Positions 23,977 through 35,500 of a stretch of DNA of 64,000 nucleotides are shown one piece after another. The stretch's first letter is position 1. Every line of letters starts with the position of its first letter. The DNA is from Coriolopsis trogii (lineage: Eukaryota > Basidiomycota > Agaricomycetes > Polyporales > Polyporaceae): positions 434,001 to 498,000 of the forward strand of contig JAHYIO010000008.1 in the NCBI GenBank assembly GCA_020543525.1, written 5' to 3'. Under the pieces are notes generated by a model. That model made no database searches and was not told the DNA's origin. It saw only the letters and a list, made by a program, of their open reading frames with translations. Position numbers and translations under genes: made by a program.

Positions 23977-24066
23977 ATCGTCCTCACTGGAGCCAGAGAA
24001 GCGCCTCGGAGTGGAGGAAGCAGGAGTGAGGAGATCTGAGCAAGCTCGAACGTTGTTCGATACCCC

Positions 24067-24074
24067 TTATATGG
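24067..24074 (-). promoter_or_regulatory. TATA-like element of the DUF6534 gene
   Basis: CCATATAA on the minus strand, 91 nt before the start codon at 23976. Position and orientation suit a core promoter. Confidence 0.4.
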
Positions 24075-25160
24075 AGCGTCTTCCCATGATGGCTCACAGA
24101 TGTCATCATCACTATTCAGTGCGCTTGCACTTGGGTGACCCGTGGATCGTGGCACCGGACGCGTCAAGAATTTCGAGCAGTAAAGCGCACGCAGCGCCAG
24201 GCTCCCCGCCGGTCCATTGGATTCTATTGATGAACCGGCAGGGCGAACCCAAGGCGTACCGTTGCCAGCTTTCTTCTTCTGTTATGATTGCAAACAGCAC
24301 AATCTTCACGAAGCGAGGCGGCTGTGCTGGTTCCCTGTATTGTATTGAGGTCGGGACTTGGAAGAAGATTCGGCATGGACGGAGAGGTGCGCTTCAAGTT
24401 GCAGCATTCAGGGGATTAACCCAGGAAGCGCCACATCGAGTGGCAGGGCCCAAAGTCGTACACTGACATCCTGCGCATACGCTAGAATGTATGAGTACTA
24501 GAGGCTGATAAGAACGTCTCAGAGAGCATCTGCGAGCGTGTAATAGTCTCAGTCTGTCAAGTTCGAACTCGCAGCGCCAAACATAAATACCCATGCGAAC
24601 CGCAGCGCTCCGGGGACAAGCGCTCAAGCATCAACCATTCACGAGCGGCCACCCAACGGCCACCTGCAAATGAAAGCGCTACTTATGCAGTGCTGGAGCC
24701 CGAGAATACGCCCTAGATCGCTGCTCGTCGCCGAGACCCCATGATCATCCAACTCTCCCTTCGTGATGAACTCGCCACTGGTCGCGTCTGCGGGGAGTTT
24801 ATAGGCGAAACGGCGCTATCAACGGTCTTGATGGGAGACATGTCTGCCAGAAAGTAGGTCAGGTCATGAGCAGATCGCGCGAGTCCGAAGACTGCGAGAG
24901 CGCCAGCCAGAGGTTCATGTGGCGATGCTGTGCAGGGCTGCGGAGCATCCCGCCCTGGAAGGGGAAGCGGAATACAAGGGTTGTGATGATTTCTGGGAAC
25001 CGATTGGGAACGAGTGTATAGGGCTGCTATATTCTGTCTGCTCGCTCAGATTCCTGCTCATCAGCTCGAAAACTCTGGTATCTCTTGCTTGTAGGAAGAG
25101 CCGGCGCCTCGTACAGCTCAGAGTCTAGACTCTCCTTGCTCGAGAGATGCATATCCTTCA

Positions 25161-25190
25161 ATCTTATCGTATCTTATCTTATCTTATCTT
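25161..25190. repeat. ATCTT microsatellite
   Basis: The pentamer ATCTT is repeated about five times in 25171-25190 with an imperfect unit before it (ATCTTATCGT). It sits in intergenic DNA 190 bp past the DUF6533 gene stop. Confidence 0.8.
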
Positions 25191-25378
25191 GAGGCAAGAT
25201 AGCATCCCACCAAACAATCAATACTTAGCACACATAGCGATACAGATGAATGTCTATACTCTACAGAGCAGTATTCTGATATACCTGTAGTCACAAACGC
25301 ATATCAGCATCCAGAGTCAGAGTCATGGAAGGGATGTGGACCTACATAGGGAAACAGATTCTGAAGTTTCTGTCGGAC

Positions 25379-26988
25379 CTAGCAGACTCGGAGCGTGCGA
25401 GATGAGGCTAAGGTATCCTCTTCGTGTGGGTTGACAAATGCTGGAATACCGGCAGTACTTTCTGAGAACTCGGCCAGAAATTGCGTCGTAAGTACCTCTC
25501 TGGCTGATCCAGAGAAATGCACCTTCTCTTGCTTGAAGACACCAAGGTCGAAGAGAAAGCGGGAGATCAGAATAGAGGAGATGCTGTGTCAAAACAGAGT
25601 TCAGAACGAGCCAATCTGATCATAGAGGTAGTCGCGTACGCGTCTCGAAAGGCAATGATACATTGCCCTATCAGGCGGAGTCGAGGTGTACTCTGCGTAC
25701 TCATTAGCAAAGAGTGAGCTCGCTAGAGAACATGATACGAACAACAATGTTCAGTGCCAATGTGATTGCGTTGATCGCCAAAGGTATGCTTCAAAGCTCG
25801 TGAGCTAACATGCAACATGAGACGGTGACGATCCGGGCAAACCTGAAGCACAAGATACCTATGAAAACATGTTAAACAAACAAAACAAAATTGAGATGAA
25901 CCTCGCACCATTCTTGAACACAACGTCACTGATGGACCGAGGCCGCTTTTCCCGCGTTCCCCACGCCCGATAGGTCTCTTTCAGTGTCCAGAACAGAACG
26001 ATCGATTCTCCAGCGAATGCACTCGCTCGTGACGACCATAGCACTGTGTAAGTCAATGTGTCATTATCTACGCCGTCTCCTAGGACTGTGCAACCTACTG
26101 TAGAGAACGAGGTCATTTCAGCGGTCAACAAGGTCGAAAGGCTGCTTCCACACTTACCATGACTGAATGATGTCAGGGTTGAGTGGTAATAACTGCTGGC
26201 ATCCGTCGGAAGAGTTGACGAATTTGCCGTATATGGTCTCGTACTGGTCCGCTGATCAGTCATGAAAACAGATAATGGAGTTCCGCAAACTCACAAAGTC
26301 CGGAGCGATATAGAAGCTGGTAAGCACGAATACCGTAATTGCGTGCGAGGTGCGTCGACCGGATAGGGCGTACACTCGAAAGCCCGAGAACACTTTGTTA
26401 TATGGTCGCTGTCAGATCAAAGTACTCGGCCGTAGATTGCGAAGATGGACACACCTGCCCAAGCTATATATGGCAACATGGTGGAGACGGACTCAAAGAG
26501 GCCAAGGCGGCTGCATCTGATGATAGAAAGGAAATGGTCTCTGTCAGGGAAAAGTCGTAGGAACGTTGGGCACAGAACATACGTCTACACATGAACGATG
26601 TTAACGAGACAACGTAGAGTTATGAGTTTCAAGACACTCACTTGGTCGCTTACTGGAAGAAGAAGAATCAGGGCAGCCAAGTAGGCCAATATCTCCATGT
26701 ACCGGTTGAGGACATGTACAACAGTGACAAGGCTGGGTCTGCGACTCCATACGGCTTCCACCTCTTTGTCGATAGATATCATCATGTCGTAGACGAGCAT
26801 AGCTGGAGAAGTTGAGTTGCATGTAGTCACTGGCAGCAACCGAAGGGACTCACTCGTTGCACCAAACAAACATAGCTCTAGGGTATAGCTGTGCGGAAGG
26901 TCAGCATTCGCCGAATAATATGCAAAGAGAGGGAGCGACAAACGCACCCGATGGCCAGTTCGTTTGCGTCGAAGTCGATAGAGGACAT
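25379..26988 (-). CDS. DUF6533 seven-helix membrane protein, copy 1
   Basis: Multi-exon member of the DUF6533 family (agaricomycete membrane proteins with seven predicted helices, function unknown). ATG at 26988 gives MSSIDFDANELAIG, then short exons lead to the DUF6533 signature: AMLVYDMMISIDKEVEAVWS and VVHVLNRYMEILAYLAALIL. The following exons read CSRLGLFESVSTMLPYIAWA joined to VFSGFRVYALSGRR, FTVFVLTSFYIAPDFV-like helix, then SSRASAFAGESIVLFWTLKE-TYRAW, and the end ILISRFLFDLGVFKQEK with a 35-residue tail to TAG at 25379-25381. Every block has a counterpart in the copy at 60172-61784, with introns at the same places. A TATATAT element lies 117 nt upstream. No interrupting stop found in the recognised exons. 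Possibly a receptor or sensor, but this is inference from topology. Confidence 0.72.
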
Positions 26989-28554
26989 GAGTGTCAGCAA
27001 GGACTACGACGACCTGCGCCAGAGGTACTGAAAACGTGCTAATGCCGGTGCCACGAAAGGCTTTGATTATCGGAGACGACCGGGCATGGATTCTTAAGTA
27101 TGTGATATATAGGCTGCGCCCATTCCCAGCGCGCGCGCGAGCATAGCCGCGTCTCACCGGGTTGGAAGTCCGCGGGATGCCGTACTGCTCGTATGAAATG
27201 GTAGCTCACCGGGTTGATGCCTCGTATCCACACACTGTTCACTTGGATGGAATGAGTGGCAAGGCGTAGGCACCCGTCTTGAGGTGCTATGGACAATCTG
27301 CCATCCGGTCGACTGCGTTCCGGGCGTACAACAGAAGCGCTTGATGGCGTTCATAGATTGAGTTTCGATATTCCCATGCGTTGTGAACCTGCGGCTGCGA
27401 CCATGACAGCCTGGACGCGACCTGTGCGAGAATGATGAAATTCGGGGAGTTATGAGGTCTCTGTATGTACAGTCCGTGGTCCACGATCCCAGCGTTAGTG
27501 ACAAGCTCTGCTGACCGCGGTCGGAAGCAACGTCGCGGACACATGGAAACGTGCTTCTCGATCAGACCACGAAGGCCTGAAACTGCTCGGGGCGGATATC
27601 GGGTTTCCGCGCCCCCACTGAAGAGCGTGTCTAAACGTATCACGGGCATCACCGACCAGCTGGGGATTGAGCTTCCTGCGAAGTCTGTCATGAGCGCGAA
27701 GTGAGTCCTGACGAGCACATGGACGCCACCATTTCGCAAAGCTTCGCACGCGTATTGACATACCTAAGCTGGCATGGCAATGCTATATCTTGGCACCAGA
27801 GACGTTCTAGGTGATATCTACGTGCGCTCATCGTGAGCAAGTCATGGAGGGACAGCGAACTTCACTCACGAGGATTCTGAGAGCCCATCCAGAGAGCACG
27901 TTGGAACAGCAATTACCATCACAGCCACCAAAACGATGTGCTGCACGGCTCACGCTATCAGTGATTTGTGGTTGCGTCCGCCGAGTCGGACTAAAACACA
28001 AGATTAACCATGTGATGCTGTAGAGCGCTGATGTACATGTCGTGATGCATGCCTTGTGGTCAGAGGGCCTTGAGGCGATGATGTACACGGAGCCATCCAT
28101 GTCAGAACCGGCGGCACTCACCTCTCTCACTGTAGAACCGTGACGGATGTCCGTCAGCCAAGATGGTACTCTGTTTACTCATAACAGTCGTGCGGGGACT
28201 CCGGGCTTCATTGCCTCATCAGTAGCCACCCTGCTCCTTCTTGTCTTCCTGACGTCGGCGATGTGGTTGAAACACCAAGCTTCCATAACAATAGAGTCGG
28301 ATATGATGAAACAGCGAGGGACGTCCTAGTTGTCCCCGGGTGATCGCTTCGCCTCTACTTGACTATTGGCGACTGGACATATCCATCGGCGATGCACAGG
28401 TAGGAACGTTGCGTTATCATTAGTAGACGACTACGCGATGTGTGCACCAACATCTAGATAGGCTGTCACGGTCGGAGAGTCATTATATACTAGTGTTCTG
28501 GGAATGACGCAGTTAGTGTGCGTGCCTTCGCCAAACACATGTAGACGAACCCTT
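26989..28554. other. 1.5-kb stretch without an assignable gene
   Basis: The longest open frame (27287-27739, minus, 150 codons) has no family motif and biased composition; a plus-strand frame at 28147-28329 encodes a hydrophobic stretch (ASSVATLLLLVFLTSAMWL) but no context supports it. It may contain remnants of an older gene. Nothing is called. Confidence 0.4.
27105..27111 (-). promoter_or_regulatory. TATA element of DUF6533 copy 1
   Basis: TATATAT on the minus strand, 117 nt before ATG 26988. Copy 2 of the gene has TATATATA at 60078-60085, about 90 nt before its start. Confidence 0.45.
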
Positions 28555-30147
28555 CTACATGTCATTCAGGTACTGCAAGACGCGGTACCACGGCTTGGCG
28601 CCCCTAGGGTATGTCAGCTTCTCTAGTTTGACGTCGTACGTTGTGTCGAGAACCGGGAACACGCGACTAATGGCCTTCGCGATGGCCAGTGGCGTCGCAT
28701 CTCCGACGTAGTACTTGAAGACGAGACGACGCAAGGGATAATGCAGGATTGGGATCTCGTGTTCCGCAGGAAGCGCGGTCACGTCGAGGCCGGTGCCCTG
28801 GAACGATGCGAGCTCCGGGGAGCGCCCTGCCAGATCGAGGATGCCGGAGAATGTGGGATGGGGCTTACCCACTACCCGCGGCCTCTCCTGATCTTCTTCG
28901 AACGCGAACCGGCGCAGTCCGGGCCACAGGTCGGGAATAACCTTGAGGTCCGCGTCTGAGAAACCGACCAATCTCATGCCAGAGTCGAAGGCAAGTTCCG
29001 TGATACCCTTGAGGGGCGCCGCAAGCTCAACGATGTCCTTCAACGTGCATTGTGGTGGAGAAGTGAATTCTCCGTCGCAGAACCCCAAGCGCAGTTTGTG
29101 AACTGTCGGGGGGAGGCGACTGATGACGGATGAAATGTGAGTCGCGGGGAGGATGCCGTCTATGCAGTGCATCATGAAGTCGCTGTGCTGGAGGTTATTC
29201 AGGCGACAAGCGGCTAGCATGGCAACAATGTCATCCGGGTTGCCGTGCACGTAGAGGTTCTCGAGGAGGGTGAAGCCTTGATCGAGCTTCAACAGCCTGC
29301 CATCAAGACTGACGTCTTCAATCGATAGTACACGAAGATGGGGAAGGGTCGCGAGGGATTCGAGAGTGGCCCCGTCCACGAGTGTTCCCGGATCGCAAAG
29401 CTTCAGCTCCTTCAGATGCTTCAAGCGACCGAGTGTCACGAGACCACGACTCGGCACACGAAATTGTTCGTCCAAGTAGAGTATCGTCAAATTCGGGGCA
29501 GCCTTTGCTATGAGATCCAGCAGAGACCAGCAAACCGATGGAAGGACGACGAGATTTTGAGCGTTGTTGAGTGAAAGATATAGTTCGAGCAGGGTGGGAC
29601 TGAGGTATAGGTGGAGCGGGGCAATGTCGGTGACAGAGAGCTTCTCGACGTCGAGGACTTGCAGTCGTGGGAGAAGCGGTGAGCCATGACAGTGGGCCAT
29701 GAGCGTCCACCACACAGTAGAATGAATGCGAGGGCCACTAGCATAGTGGCATAGTCCGCGTACGCGTTTTGCGTACAAACAGAAGCGAGCCCATCCTTCT
29801 TCATCAATCGGCTCAGAGAACACCTGCAGGATATCAGGATGAGCAAACTCCTGTGTTCTGCGCTTTATGATGCAGTTGAGACCCACATATGCATCGTCCA
29901 TTTTAACCAATCCAGGTAGGAGGCTCAGCAATGGTAGCAAGTCATCGAGAGCGCACCACAGAACTTTGAGCGCGGCCTCCGAAAATGCTCGACAGACTTG
30001 GGCAGCACGGGCAAGAGAGCGACGGAGTTCGTTACGCTCTCGGATATCGTCAGGTCGGTCTTCCGGGTGAACCATCCCTGTTGACATCTGGCAAAATATG
30101 GCATCCAATAGCTCATCGCATAGGAGAACTTTGTGTTCTACTAGCAT
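28555..30147 (-). CDS. F-box/LRR-type protein 3
   Basis: Third F-box/LRR protein of the window, 530 residues in one exon. The frame is open to 30264, but the extra 39 codons cover a pyrimidine-rich TTTTTTTTCAG, which looks like an acceptor of a leader intron; the ATG at 30147 starts the family text. F-box-like: LCDELLDAIFCQM, then SLARAAQVCRAFSEAALKVL and WCALDDLLPLLSLLP. LRR-like: LPRLQVLDVEKLSV, LSPTLLELYLSLN, APNLTILYLDEQ, LKHLKELKLCDPGTLVDG, LPHLRVLSIED, WPGLRRFAFEE. It ends near FPVLDTTYDVKLEKL, also seen at the end of the other copies (FPFVELRD, FPLLDVSG). It is in opposite orientation to F-box 1 and 2. It is the closest local relative of the pseudogene at 40189-40656. SCF ligase adaptor by family inference. 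Confidence 0.82.
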   Translation of the reverse strand: MLVEHKVLLCDELLDAIFCQMSTGMVHPEDRPDDIRERNELRRSLARAAQVCRAFSEAALKVLWCALDDLLPLLSLLPGLVKMDDAYVGLNCIIKRRTQEFAHPDILQVFSEPIDEEGWARFCLYAKRVRGLCHYASGPRIHSTVWWTLMAHCHGSPLLPRLQVLDVEKLSVTDIAPLHLYLSPTLLELYLSLNNAQNLVVLPSVCWSLLDLIAKAAPNLTILYLDEQFRVPSRGLVTLGRLKHLKELKLCDPGTLVDGATLESLATLPHLRVLSIEDVSLDGRLLKLDQGFTLLENLYVHGNPDDIVAMLAACRLNNLQHSDFMMHCIDGILPATHISSVISRLPPTVHKLRLGFCDGEFTSPPQCTLKDIVELAAPLKGITELAFDSGMRLVGFSDADLKVIPDLWPGLRRFAFEEDQERPRVVGKPHPTFSGILDLAGRSPELASFQGTGLDVTALPAEHEIPILHYPLRRLVFKYYVGDATPLAIAKAISRVFPVLDTTYDVKLEKLTYPRGAKPWYRVLQYLNDM

Positions 30148-31296
30148 AATGATCCTGAAAAAAAATGAGTCGTCGACAAAACCGAGAAACGACAGTACCG
30201 ACTTGATGGTGGCGAAGGTCGGTGGTGATCTGTATGACGTTAGCAAGCAGTCTGGAACAATCAATGAGTCGCAGGTTACAGAGTAAGTCTTATGTATACC
30301 TACCTTTCCTGGTCTACTGAGTTCTCTAGCACCGTGATGTGGACTGTCAGTGGGGCGAGTGGTTGCGGTACAGGATCAAGGTGCGCTTGGTTAAGCGCCT
30401 CAGTGACGCGCGAATTCTGGCGGTCGATTTACGTAATACCCTTTGTCTGTTGCAAGACTGGTTAATGTCATCCTGGATTAGATAACTGTCATTTTGAAGT
30501 GGCTTACGGTCAAGCAGGAATAAGCTATATGTCTAGCGAAAATATATTCACGGAATTACTGGATGTATTATCAGTCCCGTTGTTCTGGCGCTTCTGTCCT
30601 AAGCGGAAGAGAATAGCGCCCTAAAGGGATTAGGATTCGGTCCCAACTTAAATCCACAGACCTACACGTCCCCCCCTGCATATACACAAGGTCATATTCG
30701 TACATGGTACATGCCTCAGAGCATAGCAAAAATACGATTGGAGAGAGAAAGGAGGAAAATGGACGTGAACACAGAGTACGAACAAACTGAGGGAATAGGT
30801 CGCATTACCATATCAGGAGTCGTAGCAGGAGGCGCGGGAAGGTGGGGATATGGAAGCGCCGTAAACCAAGGGGGAGAGAAAGCATACGAATGGGGGGGGA
30901 ATTCAGAAAGTGTTGGAGGAAACCAGTATTTTTCCCAGTGTACGTGCAGCACAATAGTGCTATATATCGAGTTTGAGAGAGAACGGTTGGGCGGGGAAGT
31001 CCCTGGATTTAAGTTGGGACAGATGCCTCATCGCACGAGAACGAGCAGCAAAAGCGCGGACAGTTTCCTTATCGCCGATGACATTATATAGTTTAGCTTG
31101 TCTGTTTGGACCGTGTTCCGGGCCGCCCATCCGCCAACACCGTGACTTGTAGCATGCCAGTGGACGCAACTTGAACTTGAACTTGATAAGTACTAGATGT
31201 CCACGACTCGGAGACACGAATAAATCTGAATCAAATCGCAAGTCGGGCTACAACGAAGTAATAACGGACTGATGGCTCAACAGTCGCAATGTATTA
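30148..31296. other. intergenic with a purine-rich tract
   Basis: About 1.1 kb. The plus strand from about 30730 to 30950 is markedly G/A-rich and includes a G8 run near 30893-30900. The open frame through it (30711-31091, plus) is composition-driven and not considered coding. Probable leader region of F-box 3 and 3' flank of the gene at 31297. Confidence 0.45.
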
Positions 31297-32187
31297 CTAC
31301 CCTTTCGATCCTAGTATCCTTCCAGGGCTGAACCCATCTGGCACTCTACCACAACACCACCACGCCTTACGGGCCTTCGTGCTGGTATCCTGACGATTCC
31401 CTCTCCGCTCTTCGTGTGGCGAACTCCTCTGAGATGGCCATACCAACGAGCTCACGTACATGGCGTGTCGCCATGTCTCCGGATACCTCGTCGCAACCGC
31501 GTCCAGACGTCGCAGTGACCGCGAGTCACCGCCTCCACCCTCATCCCCACTCCGCTCATGTTCGTGCGTCCAGACTTCAGCCTCGGTTCCTGATAGGTCG
31601 TCCGCGACGACAACAAAGCCGGATCCGCACGGCGAACTCGCACGGTCGGAGGGCGCTACGCAAGCGGCGCCGGGTGACCCAGGACGACCAGCGTCGGTAT
31701 CGGAGGAGGAGCGTCCGCAAACGGCTTCCACAGCGGACATGACGTCGTCGAAGCTGAAGGTGGTGTTCTGGAAGTCGATTTCGGAAAGAAACTGAGTATT
31801 TGCAGCCTCGGGTTGTGTGTTGGAAGGAACGAAGATCACTTCCGAGGTTATATCCACCAGCTCCGGCGAATTTGCTGTACCGACGTCCACGCCGGTTTCC
31901 ATCGGGGCGACACGAACAGCGTTAGGTGTTACCTGACCACGCTGTGAATGCCTTTCCACCACAGCATCCGCTGACAGCTCAGCGCGGCCGCAGGGTCCAT
32001 GCAGGGGATGTCTGATGGAGGCGCCCACGATCTGGCAGAAACGCGATTTCAGTGGTCTGTGGTGACATGCGGTAGTGACATGCGTAGCACTCACCGAGTC
32101 TAGGGCACAACGCATTTCCCCTGGTAGAGAGTCCCGCGATGGCAATGCAGGAGTGACCACAATGCTCGGAATACTCGGGGCATGCAT
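31297..32187 (-). CDS. hypothetical protein with acidic/Ser-rich middle
   Basis: Unrecognised protein of 296 residues in a single open frame. It begins MHAPSIPSIVVTPALPSRDS, a short hydrophobic/proline-rich start often seen in small polypore hypothetical proteins. The middle is acidic with SEIDFQNTTFSFDDVMSAVE, which could be an amphipathic interaction helix; then a Ser/Gly-rich linker and a basic C-terminus. No membrane span or catalytic motif. Reading with the 38-nt GTGAGT...CACAG stretch spliced out leads to a stop, so the unspliced frame is used. Whether it is translated is uncertain. Confidence 0.4.
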   Translation of the reverse strand: MHAPSIPSIVVTPALPSRDSLPGEMRCALDSVSATHVTTACHHRPLKSRFCQIVGASIRHPLHGPCGRAELSADAVVERHSQRGQVTPNAVRVAPMETGVDVGTANSPELVDITSEVIFVPSNTQPEAANTQFLSEIDFQNTTFSFDDVMSAVEAVCGRSSSDTDAGRPGSPGAACVAPSDRASSPCGSGFVVVADDLSGTEAEVWTHEHERSGDEGGGGDSRSLRRLDAVATRYPETWRHAMYVSSLVWPSQRSSPHEERRGNRQDTSTKARKAWWCCGRVPDGFSPGRILGSKG

Positions 32188-32557
32188 GACACTCGACCAG
32201 CAAGGGTTCGGTTATGTGGAGTGCGGGCAAGTATGAGCCTATAGTCACGACTTCAAGTGGCAGCTAGTGTCGACCATGTCATGTATATATACAACCCTTC
32301 GAACACAGTGTGGCCCAACCTGACAAAGCGCCGGCTCATGCGTTCCGCTGGTGGAACGGCAAAGCTCCTTTCTTGCTTTGTCTGGGCCAGTGGCCACCGG
32401 ACGCGTGCCATCAGGCTGATGGCGCCTACCTTCAATCGCGGAAAGATCGTCCGCACACGCTGCAGCAACGAGGAAGCTTTTGAGAGAGAGTATATTGCAC
32501 AATAAAGCGATGCGAAAGCGACGATAATGAGAGGACACGGTGATGCCTAGGTGGCAC
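32188..32557. other. spacer between hypothetical gene and glucosidase II
   Basis: About 0.37 kb. It contains the terminator of the glucosidase gene and the probable promoter of the hypothetical gene at 32187 (an ATATATAC stretch lies at 32284-32291). No gene seen. Confidence 0.5.
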
Positions 32558-35500
32558 CTACGCCTCGACGACGATCTCCCAGTCGCTCGGGATGGCGAGC
32601 TTGGGATCCTTGATGACCAGCACGCTCGCGGTGCCTTCCTTCCTATCGGATGCAGCCACCCCAGGGGTGTAGGTCCACTGGAGCTCCTTCCCACCAGCAG
32701 TCACGCTCGAGGGCTTCGCAGCCAGCCCGAGAACGACCACTTTCTCGACGCGCACTTCAACGATGTTCTTCGCAAAGTCGTTGCCGCTGTCATACGTGGT
32801 GAGCGCGACATGGTCCACAGCCTCCGCCGGCTTCTGCGCCGCAAGGTTGCGGCTGCTGATGCGCACGCCCTTGCTCTTCTTCGCGGGCTTCTCCGCCACG
32901 AACTCGCGCCACACGAACTTGCCCTCCTGATGAGAGTACGTCTCACCATCGTCGAGGTAGAGCTCGCCACGAGCGTTTCCCTCCTGGTCGAGGGCCACTC
33001 GGAGTGTGAACGGATCGTACTTCATGAGGGGAGACGAGCGACGTGGGCGCTCGCGGGTAGAGACGATCGAGCCACCGCGGATAAACAAGGGAATCTGGTG
33101 GAGTTCTGCGGGAACGGTGATGTTCTTGCCCTTGGCGGCACCGCGGTATGCATGGTTGTTGAAGTAGTCGTAGTAGACCTTTCGCACAATATCAGCATGT
33201 CTCAGGTGAGGCTCTTTGAGTGGGCTTACCTGATCCTCGGGGATGTACACGGTTTCTTCGGTAGCGCCCTTGCGTGTCACAGGTTTCACGAGCAAGCCAG
33301 AACCTCCAACGAAGAACTGGTCGTCAATCGAGAACCCGTTCTCGTCGTGGGGGAAAACAACATAGTGGGGGCGGACGACAGGCAGGCCAGTAACGCTCGC
33401 TTCCCGGAAGGCGGTATACCAGACCGGAAGCATGCTGTAGCGCAAGCGTAGCATGTCGCGTATGATACTCTTGTAGGGCTCGTCGAGTAAGTACGGCTCA
33501 CGGCGCTTGGTGTCGATATGGGCATGGGCGCGCAGGAAGGGGGAGAAGATGCCAACGCCGTACCAACGCACGAGCATTTCGGGCTCAGGGTTGCCGAAGA
33601 AGCCCCCAACATCGGCTGCAAAATGAACGAATTAGAAAGATGCTATTCAGAGAGAAGTCGAACGTACATCCAGAGAAGCTGAAACCAGCAATGTTGTTCG
33701 CGAGGACCATCTTGACGCCGACGGTCATGTGCTCCCAAGTGCCAAGATTGTCACCAGTCCACATCGCACCAAACCGCTGCGAACCAGCGTAGAAGGAGCG
33801 AGTGAGGACAAATGGACGCTTCGGTGGATTTGTCCTCGCTGCGACCGCTTGGGAAGTGAGATTGGACTATATATCCAGACGTCAGAACAAGCAAAATAAA
33901 ATACATCATGACACGTACGAAGAGCATGCCATTGATGTTGTGCAGGTCGCGATGCTCCCAGCCTCCGTAATGAATGTTCTCACGTGGCATGCTGATCTCG
34001 GGACCGTTGAAGATGGCAGGCTGCACATACGTCAGCAAGGCAATGCAAAACATACACTCCAAGCACCAACCTCGTTCATGTCGTTCCAGATACCCGTATT
34101 GACCGTGCTCTCCACCCATGACCACTGGTCGCCCTGAGGTTCGACCTTGAAGAGCGTCTTCCACCAATCCCAGCTGCGAGGGTGGAAGAAATCGACCCAT
34201 GCACTGCTTCCACTCCAACACCAACCCTCGTAGTTGGTCGAGCCATCCCCCTTCTTCACGAGGATATCAAGCTCGGTGGCTTGTGTATATACCGGGTAGT
34301 CATCTGTGCGCTTCAGGTGCGGGTCGATGATGACTACCATCTGCGTGGAAGCCAGTGAGCTTATGTTAGTCGAAACACGGCACACGAAAGCTACTCGCCT
34401 TCCGCTCAATTGCCTCAACGTCTTTGATCATATCGACTGGGTCAGGGAAGTGCTTCTTGTCCCAAATAAAGTACTTGTGATCTTCAGAGTACTCGATGTC
34501 GAGCCAGAAGACGTCAACAGGGATATCCTCCTCGTCGAAACGTTTCTGCACGCTGCGTACATCGTCGGAACTTATGTAGTTCCATCGACACTGGTGGTAG
34601 CCCAGGGACCAATGAGCAGGGAGAGTAGGGGTGCCGGTAAGACGAGTGTACTGCGCGAAGACGTCGGCCGGAGTGGGCCCAGGGAGGATGAAGACGTCTA
34701 GTATACCGGTCTCAGACATCCAGTGAGAGGTCGTCGACTTGGGACTAGGATGTCCGACGTCAATCCAAGTCTCGGAACCGACAGCGTTGAAGATAGCAAC
34801 AGTGGATTCCGCCGAGTGTGCATGCATAAGAGGGATGGAACCGTAGAGAGACATAGTTGAGTCGGCGAGGTATTCGAAGACGTCAGCGTTGTACAGGCGG
34901 TAGGGATCAGAGTAGTACGCGTTCTGACCGGTCGTTGTGGGAAGGTCGAGACGCGTCGCATGCTGAGGGATACCATAGACATGGCCATGGTGGGGGAAGT
35001 CGACGTCGACGTATAGAGCTTCCGGACCTGCGAAGTGGACGCAATCAGATAAATGGAACGTACAACGTTGGAAAGGAACATACCTCTCGGCTTGGGATCC
35101 GTGAATGAGTTGAAGGTCTCCTCCCACCAACCATCCTCCGTGTCGCCCTCAAACCACGCAGTGCGTGGAAGGGCTCCGAGGACAGCTTGGGGATTCTCGT
35201 CTGCTTCAACGCCTTCCTGAGGAGTCGCCAGACCCTCCTTGCTCTTCGCCACTGACTCCTTCGTCCGGAAGTGCTCCATATGAAGCAGTCCTCTCCCGTT
35301 GAGAACCACCTGCTCCTTCCCATCTCTCTTGAGAGTCACTTGCAAGGGTTCGAACGACACGTCGACTTGAATGTCCTCCTTCGGTCCGTACACCGCCCGT
35401 ACACTCTCCTTCCCAACACTCCACTGAATGTTCCGACTGACCTTCGGCTCCTCGAGCAAAGCCCAAGAGGCAGCCTCATCATAACGCTTCCTCAGCCCGT

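Larger units (their letters stand above)
23977..25378. other. intergenic, between DUF6534 and DUF6533 genes
   Basis: About 1.4 kb. An open stretch at 24112-24309 on the minus strand and another at 24011-24466 on the plus strand carry no family motif. A (ATCTT)n microsatellite occurs at 25161-25190. No gene assigned. Confidence 0.45.

Noticed and set aside
24112..24309. Possible extra 5' exon of the DUF6534 gene
   Set aside because: The GPLL-G-T start with an in-phase first intron is found downstream at 23976, leaving no need for it.
27287..27739. 150-codon minus-strand ORF between DUF6533 and F-box 3
   Set aside because: Composition and content do not match any family and no splice partner exons were found.
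30711..31091. 126-codon plus-strand ORF
   Set aside because: Open only because the sequence is purine-rich; no motif and no support from splice or start context.
32050..32100. 38-nt intron in the gene at 31297-32187
   Set aside because: Splicing it leads to a stop; the unspliced frame stays open.
34072..34110. Possible alteration in the glucosidase II catalytic motif (WNDMNE followed by unrelated residues)
   Set aside because: The unrelated text is intron; splicing restores [13 protein letters not shown].
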